This document shows positions 8,301 to 14,535 of a stretch of 64,000 bases of DNA, piece after piece. Position 1 is the first letter of the stretch. Every line of letters starts with the position of its first letter. Below the pieces are notes generated by a model, which saw only the letters and a program-made list of their open reading frames with translations, was not told the origin of the DNA and did no database searches. The position numbers and the translations under genes were made by a program. The stretch comes from Sporotomaculum syntrophicum (lineage in GTDB: Bacteria; Bacillota; Desulfotomaculia; Desulfotomaculales; Desulfallaceae), in contig NZ_LSRS01000002.1 in NCBI RefSeq assembly GCF_009932395.1, positions 1-64,000 of the forward strand, read 5' to 3'.

Positions 8301-10142
8301 GCTTTCCACTGTAGGTTCACTGCCGTCCAGGGTATAATGCACCTTATCAGTATCGTTATTAGTAGCGCTTAGTTCTACAAGGGTCCCTTCAGGCACTTCC
8401 CCGCTTGCTACACTAGCCGTCGGAGCAGCCCACTTCTCAGGCTCAGCAGTGAGCACTTCCACTTTAACTACTGATTTGGCAAACACTGCATTTGTCTGTT
8501 CGGTTACCGCCCTTTGTCCAAAGATCAAATGCAATGCATCGTTTTCACTCATATCGCTAAAATCATTGCTTTCTTCACTTCTTAGAGCAAGGATAGTTTC
8601 TACTGCCTCTGCCCCAGCTGATGAGCCTGGAATATAACCAAAGTACTCATGATTTTCCTTAAAATTCGGGAAAAAGTATCGTTGTTCATTTAATAGCTCT
8701 TGCACTGTAAAGGTTGCTTTAAAGCCATCTCGACTGGTGAATTTTATCTGCTTCGCTGTATCCTTTATTCCTGCATCATCAAGTAATTCTATTAACTTAA
8801 CCCCTTCAGCTACATACCACTTCTTTGTAGGGTAGGTGTTAATCGTACTATACAGGTGACGATATTGATCCATCTCCTGTAGATCAGATAAGGTGTACTG
8901 TTTGGCTGTTTCTACACCGTCCCCAAGGATTTCCAGCACAGCCTTTTCTATTATCAACGTAACAGTTACATCTTCACTTTCAACTGTAAATGTTCCTGTT
9001 GCTTCTTTGTAACCAGCTTTATTTACGCTGTAGCTGTAGGTTCCGGCTTGTAATTTGTATGTGCCGTCTGACTCAGCGGTTATTACTTTGCCTTCGCTAT
9101 CTTTGACAGTTACAGTCGCATCTGCTGGGGTTACTACAAAGGTCACTGAGTAAGTGGTTGCTTCAGGAACCGTGTACTCAAAGGTAACGACATCGCTGTC
9201 TTCCCGGCCGGGGCCGATAACTACTGCCTTGATAGTAGTGTCGTCTGTTATTTCAATTGGGTGATTAATTTCATCCAACTCGCCTGCTCGCGATGACCAC
9301 CAGCGGCTGGCAATCCAGTTATACATCGGACTGTCTATGGTCGGAGTACTGCCGTCGAGAGTGTAATGAACTTTATCCTCGTCGTTAAAAGGACCTTGCA
9401 GCTCCACCATGGTCCCTACAGGTACCTCTCCAGGCTGCGGATCGGCCGTAGGATTAGCCCATTTGGGTGCAGGATCGGTGAGTACCTCGATTTGCGTTAC
9501 ATATTTTGCAAACCTGGCGTTGGTCTGCTGGGTTACCGACCGCTGCCCGTATAACAGATGATTTGCGTCCCCGCGGCTCAGATTTTCATCGTCCATCACA
9601 TCGCCCAAGTCTTGAGCTGAACAACTTTTATGGGCAATAATGGTCTCAACTTGTACCGCACCCGACGCATCGCCAGGAAGATGGCCTGGGAGACCGGTAT
9701 CCATGAAATTAGGAAACATATACCGGGGTTCATAGACAAGCTCCTGCACCGTAAAGGTGGCTTTGAAGCCATCACCGGATGTAAATCTTATTTGCGTTGC
9801 CTCCGGTTTTAGTCCTCCGGCTACTTCTAACAGATCACCAAGTTTGACACCTTCACCCCTGTACCAGCTCTTGGTAGGCCAGGTGTTTATAGTGCTATAG
9901 ATTACGTCTTGTTGTTCTAAATAAGTTTCTCCGTCAGATAATGGTTCCAAACCCCGGAGCTGATTCTGGGTAATTGTCACAGGCTCGGGGTTATTCAGCC
10001 CGGGCCCCGATATGGTAATATTTCCACCCGCAGCAAATGCGGCTGTAGGCGCCTGCAGGCCAATTATACCGGCTAGTAAAAACAAGCCCAGGAAAATTGG
10101 TAAAAGCCTGTACCACCATCCAGACTTCTCATTACCTTTCAC
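2310..10142 (-). CDS. Giant (2610 aa) multidomain secreted protein with about seven SUOX-like modules
   Basis: The GTG start at 10142 has AAAGGAG 8 nt upstream. Layout: signal peptide (1-36); SUOX-like domain without the Mo-ligand Cys (38-222) plus chitobiase-C-like module (227-322); PEGA-like module (326-397); second Cys-less SUOX-like domain (399-564) plus chitobiase-C-like (567-664); PKD (about 679-762); several IPT/Ig-like repeats with calcium-loop-like DTNGNG segments (760-1139); NosD-like right-handed beta-helix (1142-1447); second PKD (1459-1537); DUF4430-like transcobalamin-C-type domain (1542-1667); three SUOX-like repeats carrying a conserved LAC..SGH motif followed by W.G(V/I)PLW (1692-1837, 1846-1992, 2000-2142); a divergent Cys-poor variant (2150-2342); a further Cys repeat (2347-2494); and a C-terminal domain ending NPVILQ that is shared with the phosphatase at 18564. 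A Moco-type riboswitch lies directly upstream. Probably a wall- or surface-located array of cofactor- or metal-binding modules; the actual activity is unknown. Confidence 0.85.
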   Translation of the reverse strand: MKGNEKSGWWYRLLPIFLGLFLLAGIIGLQAPTAAFAAGGNITISGPGLNNPEPVTITQNQLRGLEPLSDGETYLEQQDVIYSTINTWPTKSWYRGEGVKLGDLLEVAGGLKPEATQIRFTSGDGFKATFTVQELVYEPRYMFPNFMDTGLPGHLPGDASGAVQVETIIAHKSCSAQDLGDVMDDENLSRGDANHLLYGQRSVTQQTNARFAKYVTQIEVLTDPAPKWANPTADPQPGEVPVGTMVELQGPFNDEDKVHYTLDGSTPTIDSPMYNWIASRWWSSRAGELDEINHPIEITDDTTIKAVVIGPGREDSDVVTFEYTVPEATTYSVTFVVTPADATVTVKDSEGKVITAESDGTYKLQAGTYSYSVNKAGYKEATGTFTVESEDVTVTLIIEKAVLEILGDGVETAKQYTLSDLQEMDQYRHLYSTINTYPTKKWYVAEGVKLIELLDDAGIKDTAKQIKFTSRDGFKATFTVQELLNEQRYFFPNFKENHEYFGYIPGSSAGAEAVETILALRSEESNDFSDMSENDALHLIFGQRAVTEQTNAVFAKSVVKVEVLTAEPEKWAAPTASVASGEVPEGTLVELSATNNDTDKVHYTLDGSEPTVESPMYNWIAKRWSNRSDFNEINHPIEITQDTTIKAIVIGPGKINSDVVEFNYTVDSGEDPVAPVAAFTADTTSGTAPLTVNFTDESTGTTPLTYGWDFNNDGVVDSTEQNPTFEYSNAGTYSVKLTVSNAAGSDEEIKTGYINVNPAPISAEILLNSNSGKPGTTVFVTGSGFDASVAGTVWFDANDNGVLDNDEPSIDVKTDADGAIPLLTSLTVPSASTGSYNVRAGFPGGIEAVASFTITDSGIIVNPTNGNAQINSSGINVTGSGFTPSTSFRLFCDRNGNGLFDDGAYRSGTTTAEGTISVSNLTWPNSPTGIYNILLDINKNDTIEASASICVTPGIKISTPRGFPGANIGMNIAGYSGNETGYVWFDTNGNGTWDEGENKASVTTSGAGTASSPGLSVPSVKPGSYQVCADIPASGLKATATYTVTGIILDTSSGSAGTSINVTGCGFVQNQSTGKYIWFDTNGNGTWDADESKVDVTTDANGIMSPVSLIAPAVPAGDYNVCAYVFPLPASIAVFTIEETPPVSTWYVDASGNGDFTTIQAAVTAASSGDTIIVKDGTYTENVDVDKSLEIRSENGAELTIVQAADPKDDVFNVTAPDVVINGFTVSGVTSMGKSGIIVNGQSGVSVINNKVTGNNQGISVTLGKENVVSNNTCINSGRYGIYLSNTTDNSITGNICSNNTDSSGFALYLADNANNNIVNGNTSESNNIGIRVKNAYNNTIYNNTSSNNNYGLEIATGSKGNVFYLNNFTGNTSGQLSVGFGAVAGNFWNSQTEQNYSFNNTQYTGLVGNYWGNYTGADADGNGIGDTPYQTISTDLDNYPLMGQWQNGVIAVPVSVPVAAFTADTTSGTAPLTVNFTDESTGTTPLTYAWDFDNDGVVDSTDQNPTYEYSTAGIYSVKLTVTNSAGSDEDVKNDYIEVADSPIIDVLYEGTVVLAAGDTFSVTAYNSGKEYTVDKDTPLGALQAAATAGGFTYDVTDKNYTNSGALLLDNIGNYPYVKGGSQWYAYVNNVYKDGYNNPAGALNLIELVDGDKVEFYYAQGITEKSDLDAVKAVATAAVKIVVDTDTTTPSTWTLQLSGVKDATVTKDYFEGGLACPSSGHQVFWTDGDGNKWGGVPLWLLVAMVDDDPDVGSDHFNFNDELAAQNYEVNVIAGDGWKTTLDSADIARNNGYIVANTLNGEPLPLQTEGGKGCWPLHLKGSAVFGGQQVGNIVRIELSGILEPPAGWTLEMIGDVRDTITQEEFEEGLACTGSGHYKEWTDNEGKVWSGVPLWVLLGTVDDIETSSHWTFNDSVAAEGYTVKVVAKDGFSTTFNSTDVAKSNDYIVANKCNGEALTGSSAPIRLVGDGVAKGDGSLGGSAVGNIVRIEIPELQTPAVVPGSWNLNLNGKISDVISQAEFENALACPNSGHLKEWTDGNGNVWSGIPLWFLAGWVDDRQPHKYDYNLANSGYTILVKAGDGYTKDFDSADVARSDNYIIANKCNGVPLTDSWPLRLVGDGVAKDDGTLGGTSVGNIVEIELTSFETGQPQPIPEVRIIKYAEDGTTILDEKTVNYMWMERESGFDVIGDGTTVYRFEGITNNPDDVWDENETYPGGFKIENAVKGTRIRDLCDFMGGMGAGTEIVLVAKDGLEIRLPYSSIYTDPSVQERQGDAILAWWADGKYVPEYADGMRLFFTPGGDNVYGQWDMHETLPENYWHYYFGDGVQYPSCAGLAAKWITEIKIYSIPQGDWTLELDGRGIGGINYDVSKTYFEQALTCQFGANHKASYTDSEGQVWEGMPLWFLAGFIDDADQHSDNAFNNDLAMAGYNVVITAADGYSVTIDSADIIRNNNYIIANTLNGEPLSEIGSDWPLRLVGPAVTGSTAISQIVSIKLINSTRPVYNIEPESDGAYTVGTTPDGISIMTINDGVTGFKYFTVGIEPVVSHNGKETVVFIHLRNGSQLGLNATRADFDVVDSAQAGFNVQPGDVIKAYIVDELTNSIEQNPVILQ

Positions 10143-10273
10143 TCTGTTCTCTCCTTTCTCTTAAAATAGTTAACTAATTATCCACCGATTACATATCTAT
10201 TACCACCTCCCAGCCAGAACTAAATACCCGTTGGCCGAAAGGAAGCCTGTTAGATCTTGGTGTTCAAATGTGG

Positions 10274-10364
10274 CTCCTTTCCACAACGGGAGGCTCGCCC
10301 GTTTCCAGGTGAACCTGCCGGCCGGTGACCTTGGGATGTATCCTTTAGGGCACCAAGCTCGGAG
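10274..10364 (-). promoter_or_regulatory. Moco/Tuco-type riboswitch upstream of the giant gene
   Basis: On the minus strand the element begins GCTCCGAGC and ends GTTGTGGAAAGGAGC. It contains CCTAA after the first arm and GGAAAC..GCCTCCC before the last, matching four other copies in the window. P1 (GCTCC/GGAGC) and P2 (CTTGG/CCAAG) pair. It lies only about 40 bp after the previous gene, so it may sit inside a polycistronic transcript. No T-run terminator follows. Downstream CACCAAG (10256-10262) can pair with P2 strand CTTGGTG, and a CTTCCTTTC segment near 10240 can pair with GAAAGGAG at the giant's SD, which suggests control of translation. Confidence 0.85.
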
Positions 10365-10405
10365 CAATATGGTTTTTGTTGCTCACCTCCCTTATAAGAT
10401 ATTCA

Positions 10406-11779
10406 TTACCGGGTAATCAAGATCTGACAGCTGGCGGAATCATATTCCACCCCAGCCCCCAGGGTCTCACTGACAAACCGCAAGGGCACGAAAGTCCGAC
10501 CAGGCGGAAGCGTTGCCGGAGCACAGTCGATGGTCTGTTTCACACCATTAATCTGAACAACGCTGGTACCCAGAGTCAAGACAATCTCTTTTCCACCATC
10601 GGTAATGGTTATCCGTTTGGTTTCAGGATCCCAATTCACGCCTGCCCCCAAGGCCTCACTGACAAACCGCACCGGCACCAGCGTGCGGGCGGTCCTTGTA
10701 TCAATGTAAGGTGCTGCCTCCAAAGTATAGGATCCACCATCAACACGTGCTTCCATCCGGCCTACAGTAAGCTTGATGGCACTTCCCGTCAGCTTGCCCG
10801 GTGTCTCATTGTCATCGGGAATAACTTTATTGTCCGCGGGCTCCGCACCGGCAACCCGGTAGTTAAAGGTTACAACATCGCTGTCCAGCTTACCAGGACC
10901 AATAGTAATTGCCTTGATAGTTGTATTCTCATTAATGGGTCCAATAGGGTGATTGATTGTGCCCAAAACGTCAGCCCGAGACGCCCACCACCGGCTGGCA
11001 ATCCAGTTATACATTGGACTATCCAATGTCGGTGTACTGCCGTCTGTAGTGTAATAAATTTTATCATCGTCATTGTTATTGTTGCTCAGAGTTACCCTGG
11101 TTCCCGCAGGAACCGTGCCGCTCCCCGGATTGGCCTGCGGAGCATCCCATTTCTCCGGTTCGGCAGTTAACACCTCGATCTTATTTAGATATTTAAGAAA
11201 TAAATTTCCTGTCTGTTCGGTAACCGACCGCTGCCCCAGCATTAGTAGCAAGGAGTTTAAGTCATTCATATACTCGGGGTTATCACTGCCTTCGACGCTG
11301 ATTAGGCCAATGATCGGCTCCACCTCTACCTTAGCCGACGGATTGCCAGGGACATGCCCGTCACCGTCACCACCGCCGGTTTTAAAATTGGGGAACCTGT
11401 AGCGCTTATCTTCGAACAGTTCCTTGACCGTAAGCGTCACAGTATAGCCATCGACAGAGGTAAATTTAATCTGCTTAGCCTCCTCTTTGATACCTGCTTG
11501 AGTAAGCAAGTCTTTCAACAATACTCCTTTTCCCACATACCATTTCTTAGTGGGCCAGGTGTTAATCGCACTGTATACATACTGGTATTGTTTCATTTCC
11601 TCAAGTTCTTCCGAGGTAAACGTTACGGGATTCGTCACCCCGTCCCCCGTAATTTCCAATGAGTCCGATGTGGCCAAAGCCGCGGAAGGCTGCACCAAGC
11701 TAAACATACCGAACAGCAACAGCATACCAAAGAAGGTAATCATGAAACTGTAAAACCATTTCTTATTTCCATTTCGCAC
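10406..11779 (-). CDS. Secreted SUOX-like / chitobiase-C / stalk-domain surface protein
   Basis: A 457-aa exported protein. GTG at 11779 is preferred because GGGGAG lies 8 nt upstream, whereas the TTG two codons earlier almost touches the SD. Signal peptide: FYSFMITFFGMLLLFGMF, cleavage near ALA. Domains: SUOX-like module (about 33-215) with YSAINTWPTKKWYVGKGV, in which the position expected for a Mo-coordinating cysteine is not Cys; chitobiase/hexosaminidase C-terminal-like module (about 218-315) with YYTTDGSTPTLDSPMYNW; C-terminal copper-amine-oxidase-N-like stalk domain (about 335-457). It follows the ExbD-like gene by about 70 bp and belongs to the same surface cluster. The stalk domain may tether it to the wall. 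Catalysis is unproven. Confidence 0.85.
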   Translation of the reverse strand: MRNGNKKWFYSFMITFFGMLLLFGMFSLVQPSAALATSDSLEITGDGVTNPVTFTSEELEEMKQYQYVYSAINTWPTKKWYVGKGVLLKDLLTQAGIKEEAKQIKFTSVDGYTVTLTVKELFEDKRYRFPNFKTGGGDGDGHVPGNPSAKVEVEPIIGLISVEGSDNPEYMNDLNSLLLMLGQRSVTEQTGNLFLKYLNKIEVLTAEPEKWDAPQANPGSGTVPAGTRVTLSNNNNDDDKIYYTTDGSTPTLDSPMYNWIASRWWASRADVLGTINHPIGPINENTTIKAITIGPGKLDSDVVTFNYRVAGAEPADNKVIPDDNETPGKLTGSAIKLTVGRMEARVDGGSYTLEAAPYIDTRTARTLVPVRFVSEALGAGVNWDPETKRITITDGGKEIVLTLGTSVVQINGVKQTIDCAPATLPPGRTFVPLRFVSETLGAGVEYDSASCQILITR

Positions 11780-11852
11780 CGGCAAATCTCCCCTTTCATG
11801 CAGATAACCACCACTTACATTCCCGTAACAGGTACCTAAAAACTAAAGTATA

Positions 11853-12167
11853 CTAGTCAGTCAGCATGAACAGCCGCCCAGTTTCAGGGTCTTTGTAAAC
11901 CGTACCCATCCTTTCGTAAAGCTCACCCTCACCCTGGGTTTTGATCAGGTCTTCACGAATGTCCGGAGTATCGCTCACCTCCTGCCCTTGTTCCAAGTTA
12001 ATCCTCTGTCCCAAGCCCAAATCGACATTCCAGTTAATGGCCAGGGCAAGCATCAGCCCGCAGGCAAAGACCAGCATGGCGTCCACAATATTGATCACGC
12101 CCTCCAAAGGATTAACATCTTCATACTTCCAACGCCTTCTGCTCCTCAATCCGCCTTCGATGAGCAA
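11853..12167 (-). CDS. ExbD-like single-pass membrane protein (DUF2149-type)
   Basis: A small protein of up to 104 aa that overlaps the 3' end of the ExbB-like gene by 47 nt, so the two are translationally coupled. A basic N-terminus (RSRRRW) is followed by one membrane helix, GVINIVDAMLVFACGLMLAL (about 23-42), then a soluble outer part rich in acidic residues. The helix resembles ExbD/TolR, in which a membrane Asp (VTPFIDVMLVLL in E. coli) conducts protons; Asp29 occupies that place. Length and composition fit the uncharacterised DUF2149 family, named from memory. The start is TTG: 12167 has GGAGGTG very close to it, and TTG at 12149 (giving MRSRRRW) is an alternative. Inferred role: stator component of a proton-driven motor together with the upstream gene. 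Confidence 0.75.
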   Translation of the reverse strand: MLIEGGLRSRRRWKYEDVNPLEGVINIVDAMLVFACGLMLALAINWNVDLGLGQRINLEQGQEVSDTPDIREDLIKTQGEGELYERMGTVYKDPETGRLFMLTD

Positions 12168-12801
12168 ACACCTCCATTAAACTCTCCATCAAAACCTCAA
12201 GGGTACTCAGGTAATCCTCATACCACCTTTTCCGCAGCCGCGAGACAGCATAAGCAAGCCCCCCGGCGGCTAGCCCTGTTACCGTAGCATCAAAGGCAGT
12301 CAGCAGAGAATCAGCGAGTGTTTTGGTATCTCCCTCGCCAAGGGCAATCAAGCCCGGTCCCAGAGGAATCAACGTAGCCATCAATCCCAGCATAGGACCC
12401 AGACGAGTTACAAGATCGGTTCTGTTGGTTATTCGTTCATAACGCAACTCTTCGTTGGTCAAAAGCCGGCGGGCCAATGCCTGTAGAGAGGCAGCGGACA
12501 AATTTCGATGTTCAATCAGCTCGACAAGAACTGATTTATGCCGGCGAAACATACGGCTGCGCTCAATTTGGGCCATAATCTCATCGATATCCAACTTCTG
12601 AAAACCATTTATCAACTCTCGCACGTTAACCTTCATAGTCCGCCGTACGGCTATAGCTTCTACCAGCACACCACCCAGTTCAAACACCGATAAAGCCAAC
12701 AAAAATAACAAGATGGTAATGGTAGGTATCAGCAAACCGGACGAAACGGTATGCATCGTCTCCTTTAGGGGTGTGAAATAAGTTTCCGTCACCTTGCTCA
12801 T
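12121..12801 (-). CDS. MotA/TolQ/ExbB-family proton-channel protein
   Basis: A 226-aa membrane protein. The start at 12801 overlaps the stop of the upstream anchor gene as ATGA, with AAAGGAG 7-8 nt before it; an upstream in-frame extension has no support. Three membrane helices are visible (22-46, 133-155, 162-187), with a long cytoplasmic segment between the first and second as in ExbB/TolQ. The second helix carries LGPMLGLMATLIPLG and the third AFDATVTGLAAGG; Thr143 and Thr173/175 sit where ExbB/TolQ have conserved pore threonines. With the next gene (ExbD-like) it should form a proton-driven stator. Its partners are extracellular SUOX-like proteins, not TonB-dependent receptors, so what it energises is unknown. 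Family assignment is firm; the target is inference. Confidence 0.9.
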   Translation of the reverse strand: MSKVTETYFTPLKETMHTVSSGLLIPTITILLFLLALSVFELGGVLVEAIAVRRTMKVNVRELINGFQKLDIDEIMAQIERSRMFRRHKSVLVELIEHRNLSAASLQALARRLLTNEELRYERITNRTDLVTRLGPMLGLMATLIPLGPGLIALGEGDTKTLADSLLTAFDATVTGLAAGGLAYAVSRLRKRWYEDYLSTLEVLMESLMEVFAHRRRIEEQKALEV

Positions 12802-14462
12802 CGCTCCTTTACATATTCTGCGTATCTTTTTCCAGCTCCCGAAAACAAGAGAAGCAGAAACGTCCCAGCCGCATAAACATCCATCAGGTTTTGCGTCTCC
12901 TGCAACGGCAGAGGTACGGTATCGGTCGAAATCTGAGATACCTCCCAAACCTGGCTGCTCGGCTGCTCTAAGGCAGCATCGATAGCAAATTTATTATCCA
13001 AATCTTCCTTCTCTGCCAGGTATTGCCCCCTGCTTTCCGGAACCGGCAGCTTGTCAGAGGTCTCCGGCATCCTTTCAGAAGCGGTTAAATCAATATCGGG
13101 CTCAACTTCTTTCTCAGGTTCAACCGGTTCAGGTTCAGCCGGATCCGGATGTTCGATTTCCAACACCGAAGGCGCCACAGGGGGCTCCGGTATCTGCACT
13201 TCTTGAGTACCAACAATGGGCAACTCACCCTGAACACTTTCGCCTTCATCGGGACCGTTTACAATACAGGTAGCTGTATGGTTACCTGCTACCGTCGTTA
13301 CGGTAATGACAGCAGTGCCCGGTCCAATTACAGTGACCAGACCATGATTATCCACCGTAGCCACACTGGTATCGCTGGAACTCCAGATCACATCTTGGTC
13401 AGTGGCATTAAAGGGAGCAACGTTCGCCTCTAACTTGAATGTACTACCGACTGGGCGATCTATTGTGCTCCGGTCAAGGGTCACCCCAGTAGGAGGTCCA
13501 CCCGGTACTTTCGTCGGGTCAACCGCCTTGCCTGTAAGATCAGCCGTAAAGGTAAAGGTAACTACATCACTGTCTTCTTTACCGGGACCAATAGTTTTCA
13601 TCTTGATAACGGTGTCCTTTTCAACCTTGATGGGTTGATTGACACCCTCCACATCATCTCTTAAGGGCCACCAGCGACTGGCACTCCAGTTGAACATCGG
13701 ACTGTTCACAGTCGGTGTACTGCCATCCGTGGTGTAATAAATCTTATCCTCGTTATTATTTTTATTACTTAGGGTGATCTCGGTCCCCACGGGCACAACC
13801 ATGCCACTGGGTATATTTGCTTTCGGACTATCCCATTTTTCCGGTGCAACAGTAAGAACCTCAATTCTGCTTACGTACTTGAGGAATAGATTGTTTGTTT
13901 GTTCTGTAACTGCTCGCTGTCCCATCACCAACAGTAATGCATCCCTGTCATTCATATCATCGGGATTATCACTGCCCTCGGCGCTAACCAAGGCAAGAAC
14001 GGGCTCTACCTCTACCGCACCCTCCGATGAACCGGGAATGCTCCCGTCACTGGAATGATTATCTTTTAAGCCTGGAAAATAGTAACGTTTATCTTCTAAC
14101 AACTCCTTTACCGTAAGGGTCACATCATACCCATCGTTCGATATAAACTTAATCTGTTTGGCATCATCTTTGATCCCCGCTAATGCTAGCAGCTCCCTTA
14201 AATTAACACCTTTTGCCACGTACCATCTTTTGCTCGGCCAAGTGTTTATCGTACTGTACACATGCTCATATTGCTTCATAGCACTCAGCTCGGCCAAATT
14301 CAATGTTATATGATTCGCCACCCCATCACCTGTTATTTCCAGTACATCCGACGTTTCTGCAATGGCAAACGTCGGCATACAGTTAAACAAGCTTGCAAGG
14401 AGCAGCAAACTCAAAAGTACTATCAATATGTTCCAAAGGAACTTTCTGTTACTTACTTGCAT
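12798..14462 (-). CDS. SUOX-like protein with Big2 domain, Pro/Glu-rich stalk and C-terminal membrane anchor
   Basis: 554 aa, ATG at 14462 with AAGGTG about 8 nt upstream. Order: signal peptide (1-35); SUOX-like module (about 38-215, YSTINTWPSKRWYVAKGV, no Cys at the ligand position); chitobiase-C-like module (about 220-320); Big2 Ig-like domain (about 335-415, IWSSSDTSVATVD); a Pro/Glu-rich stretch (about 425-480, PAEPEPVEPEKEVEPD); and one C-terminal helix (about 526-544) ending in basic residues. Predicted topology is outside-N, inside-C. The stop overlaps the start of the ExbB-like gene (ATGA), so the two are translated together. A Pro/Glu stalk plus one helix beside ExbB/ExbD recalls TonB, but with the helix at the opposite end. 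It is the likely mechanical link between motor and surface proteins (inference). Confidence 0.85.
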   Translation of the reverse strand: MQVSNRKFLWNILIVLLSLLLLASLFNCMPTFAIAETSDVLEITGDGVANHITLNLAELSAMKQYEHVYSTINTWPSKRWYVAKGVNLRELLALAGIKDDAKQIKFISNDGYDVTLTVKELLEDKRYYFPGLKDNHSSDGSIPGSSEGAVEVEPVLALVSAEGSDNPDDMNDRDALLLVMGQRAVTEQTNNLFLKYVSRIEVLTVAPEKWDSPKANIPSGMVVPVGTEITLSNKNNNEDKIYYTTDGSTPTVNSPMFNWSASRWWPLRDDVEGVNQPIKVEKDTVIKMKTIGPGKEDSDVVTFTFTADLTGKAVDPTKVPGGPPTGVTLDRSTIDRPVGSTFKLEANVAPFNATDQDVIWSSSDTSVATVDNHGLVTVIGPGTAVITVTTVAGNHTATCIVNGPDEGESVQGELPIVGTQEVQIPEPPVAPSVLEIEHPDPAEPEPVEPEKEVEPDIDLTASERMPETSDKLPVPESRGQYLAEKEDLDNKFAIDAALEQPSSQVWEVSQISTDTVPLPLQETQNLMDVYAAGTFLLLLFSGAGKRYAEYVKER

Positions 14463-14535
14463 TGCTCACGCACCTTTTTCGCTAAACATCTAGTTTATCA
14501 ACACATAGTCATCGATTAGGCATATGACACCGGTG

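Noticed and set aside
10376-11170. 264-aa plus-strand frame
   Set aside because: Lies antisense to the 457-aa surface protein and has no SD; its residues mirror the repeats of the real gene.
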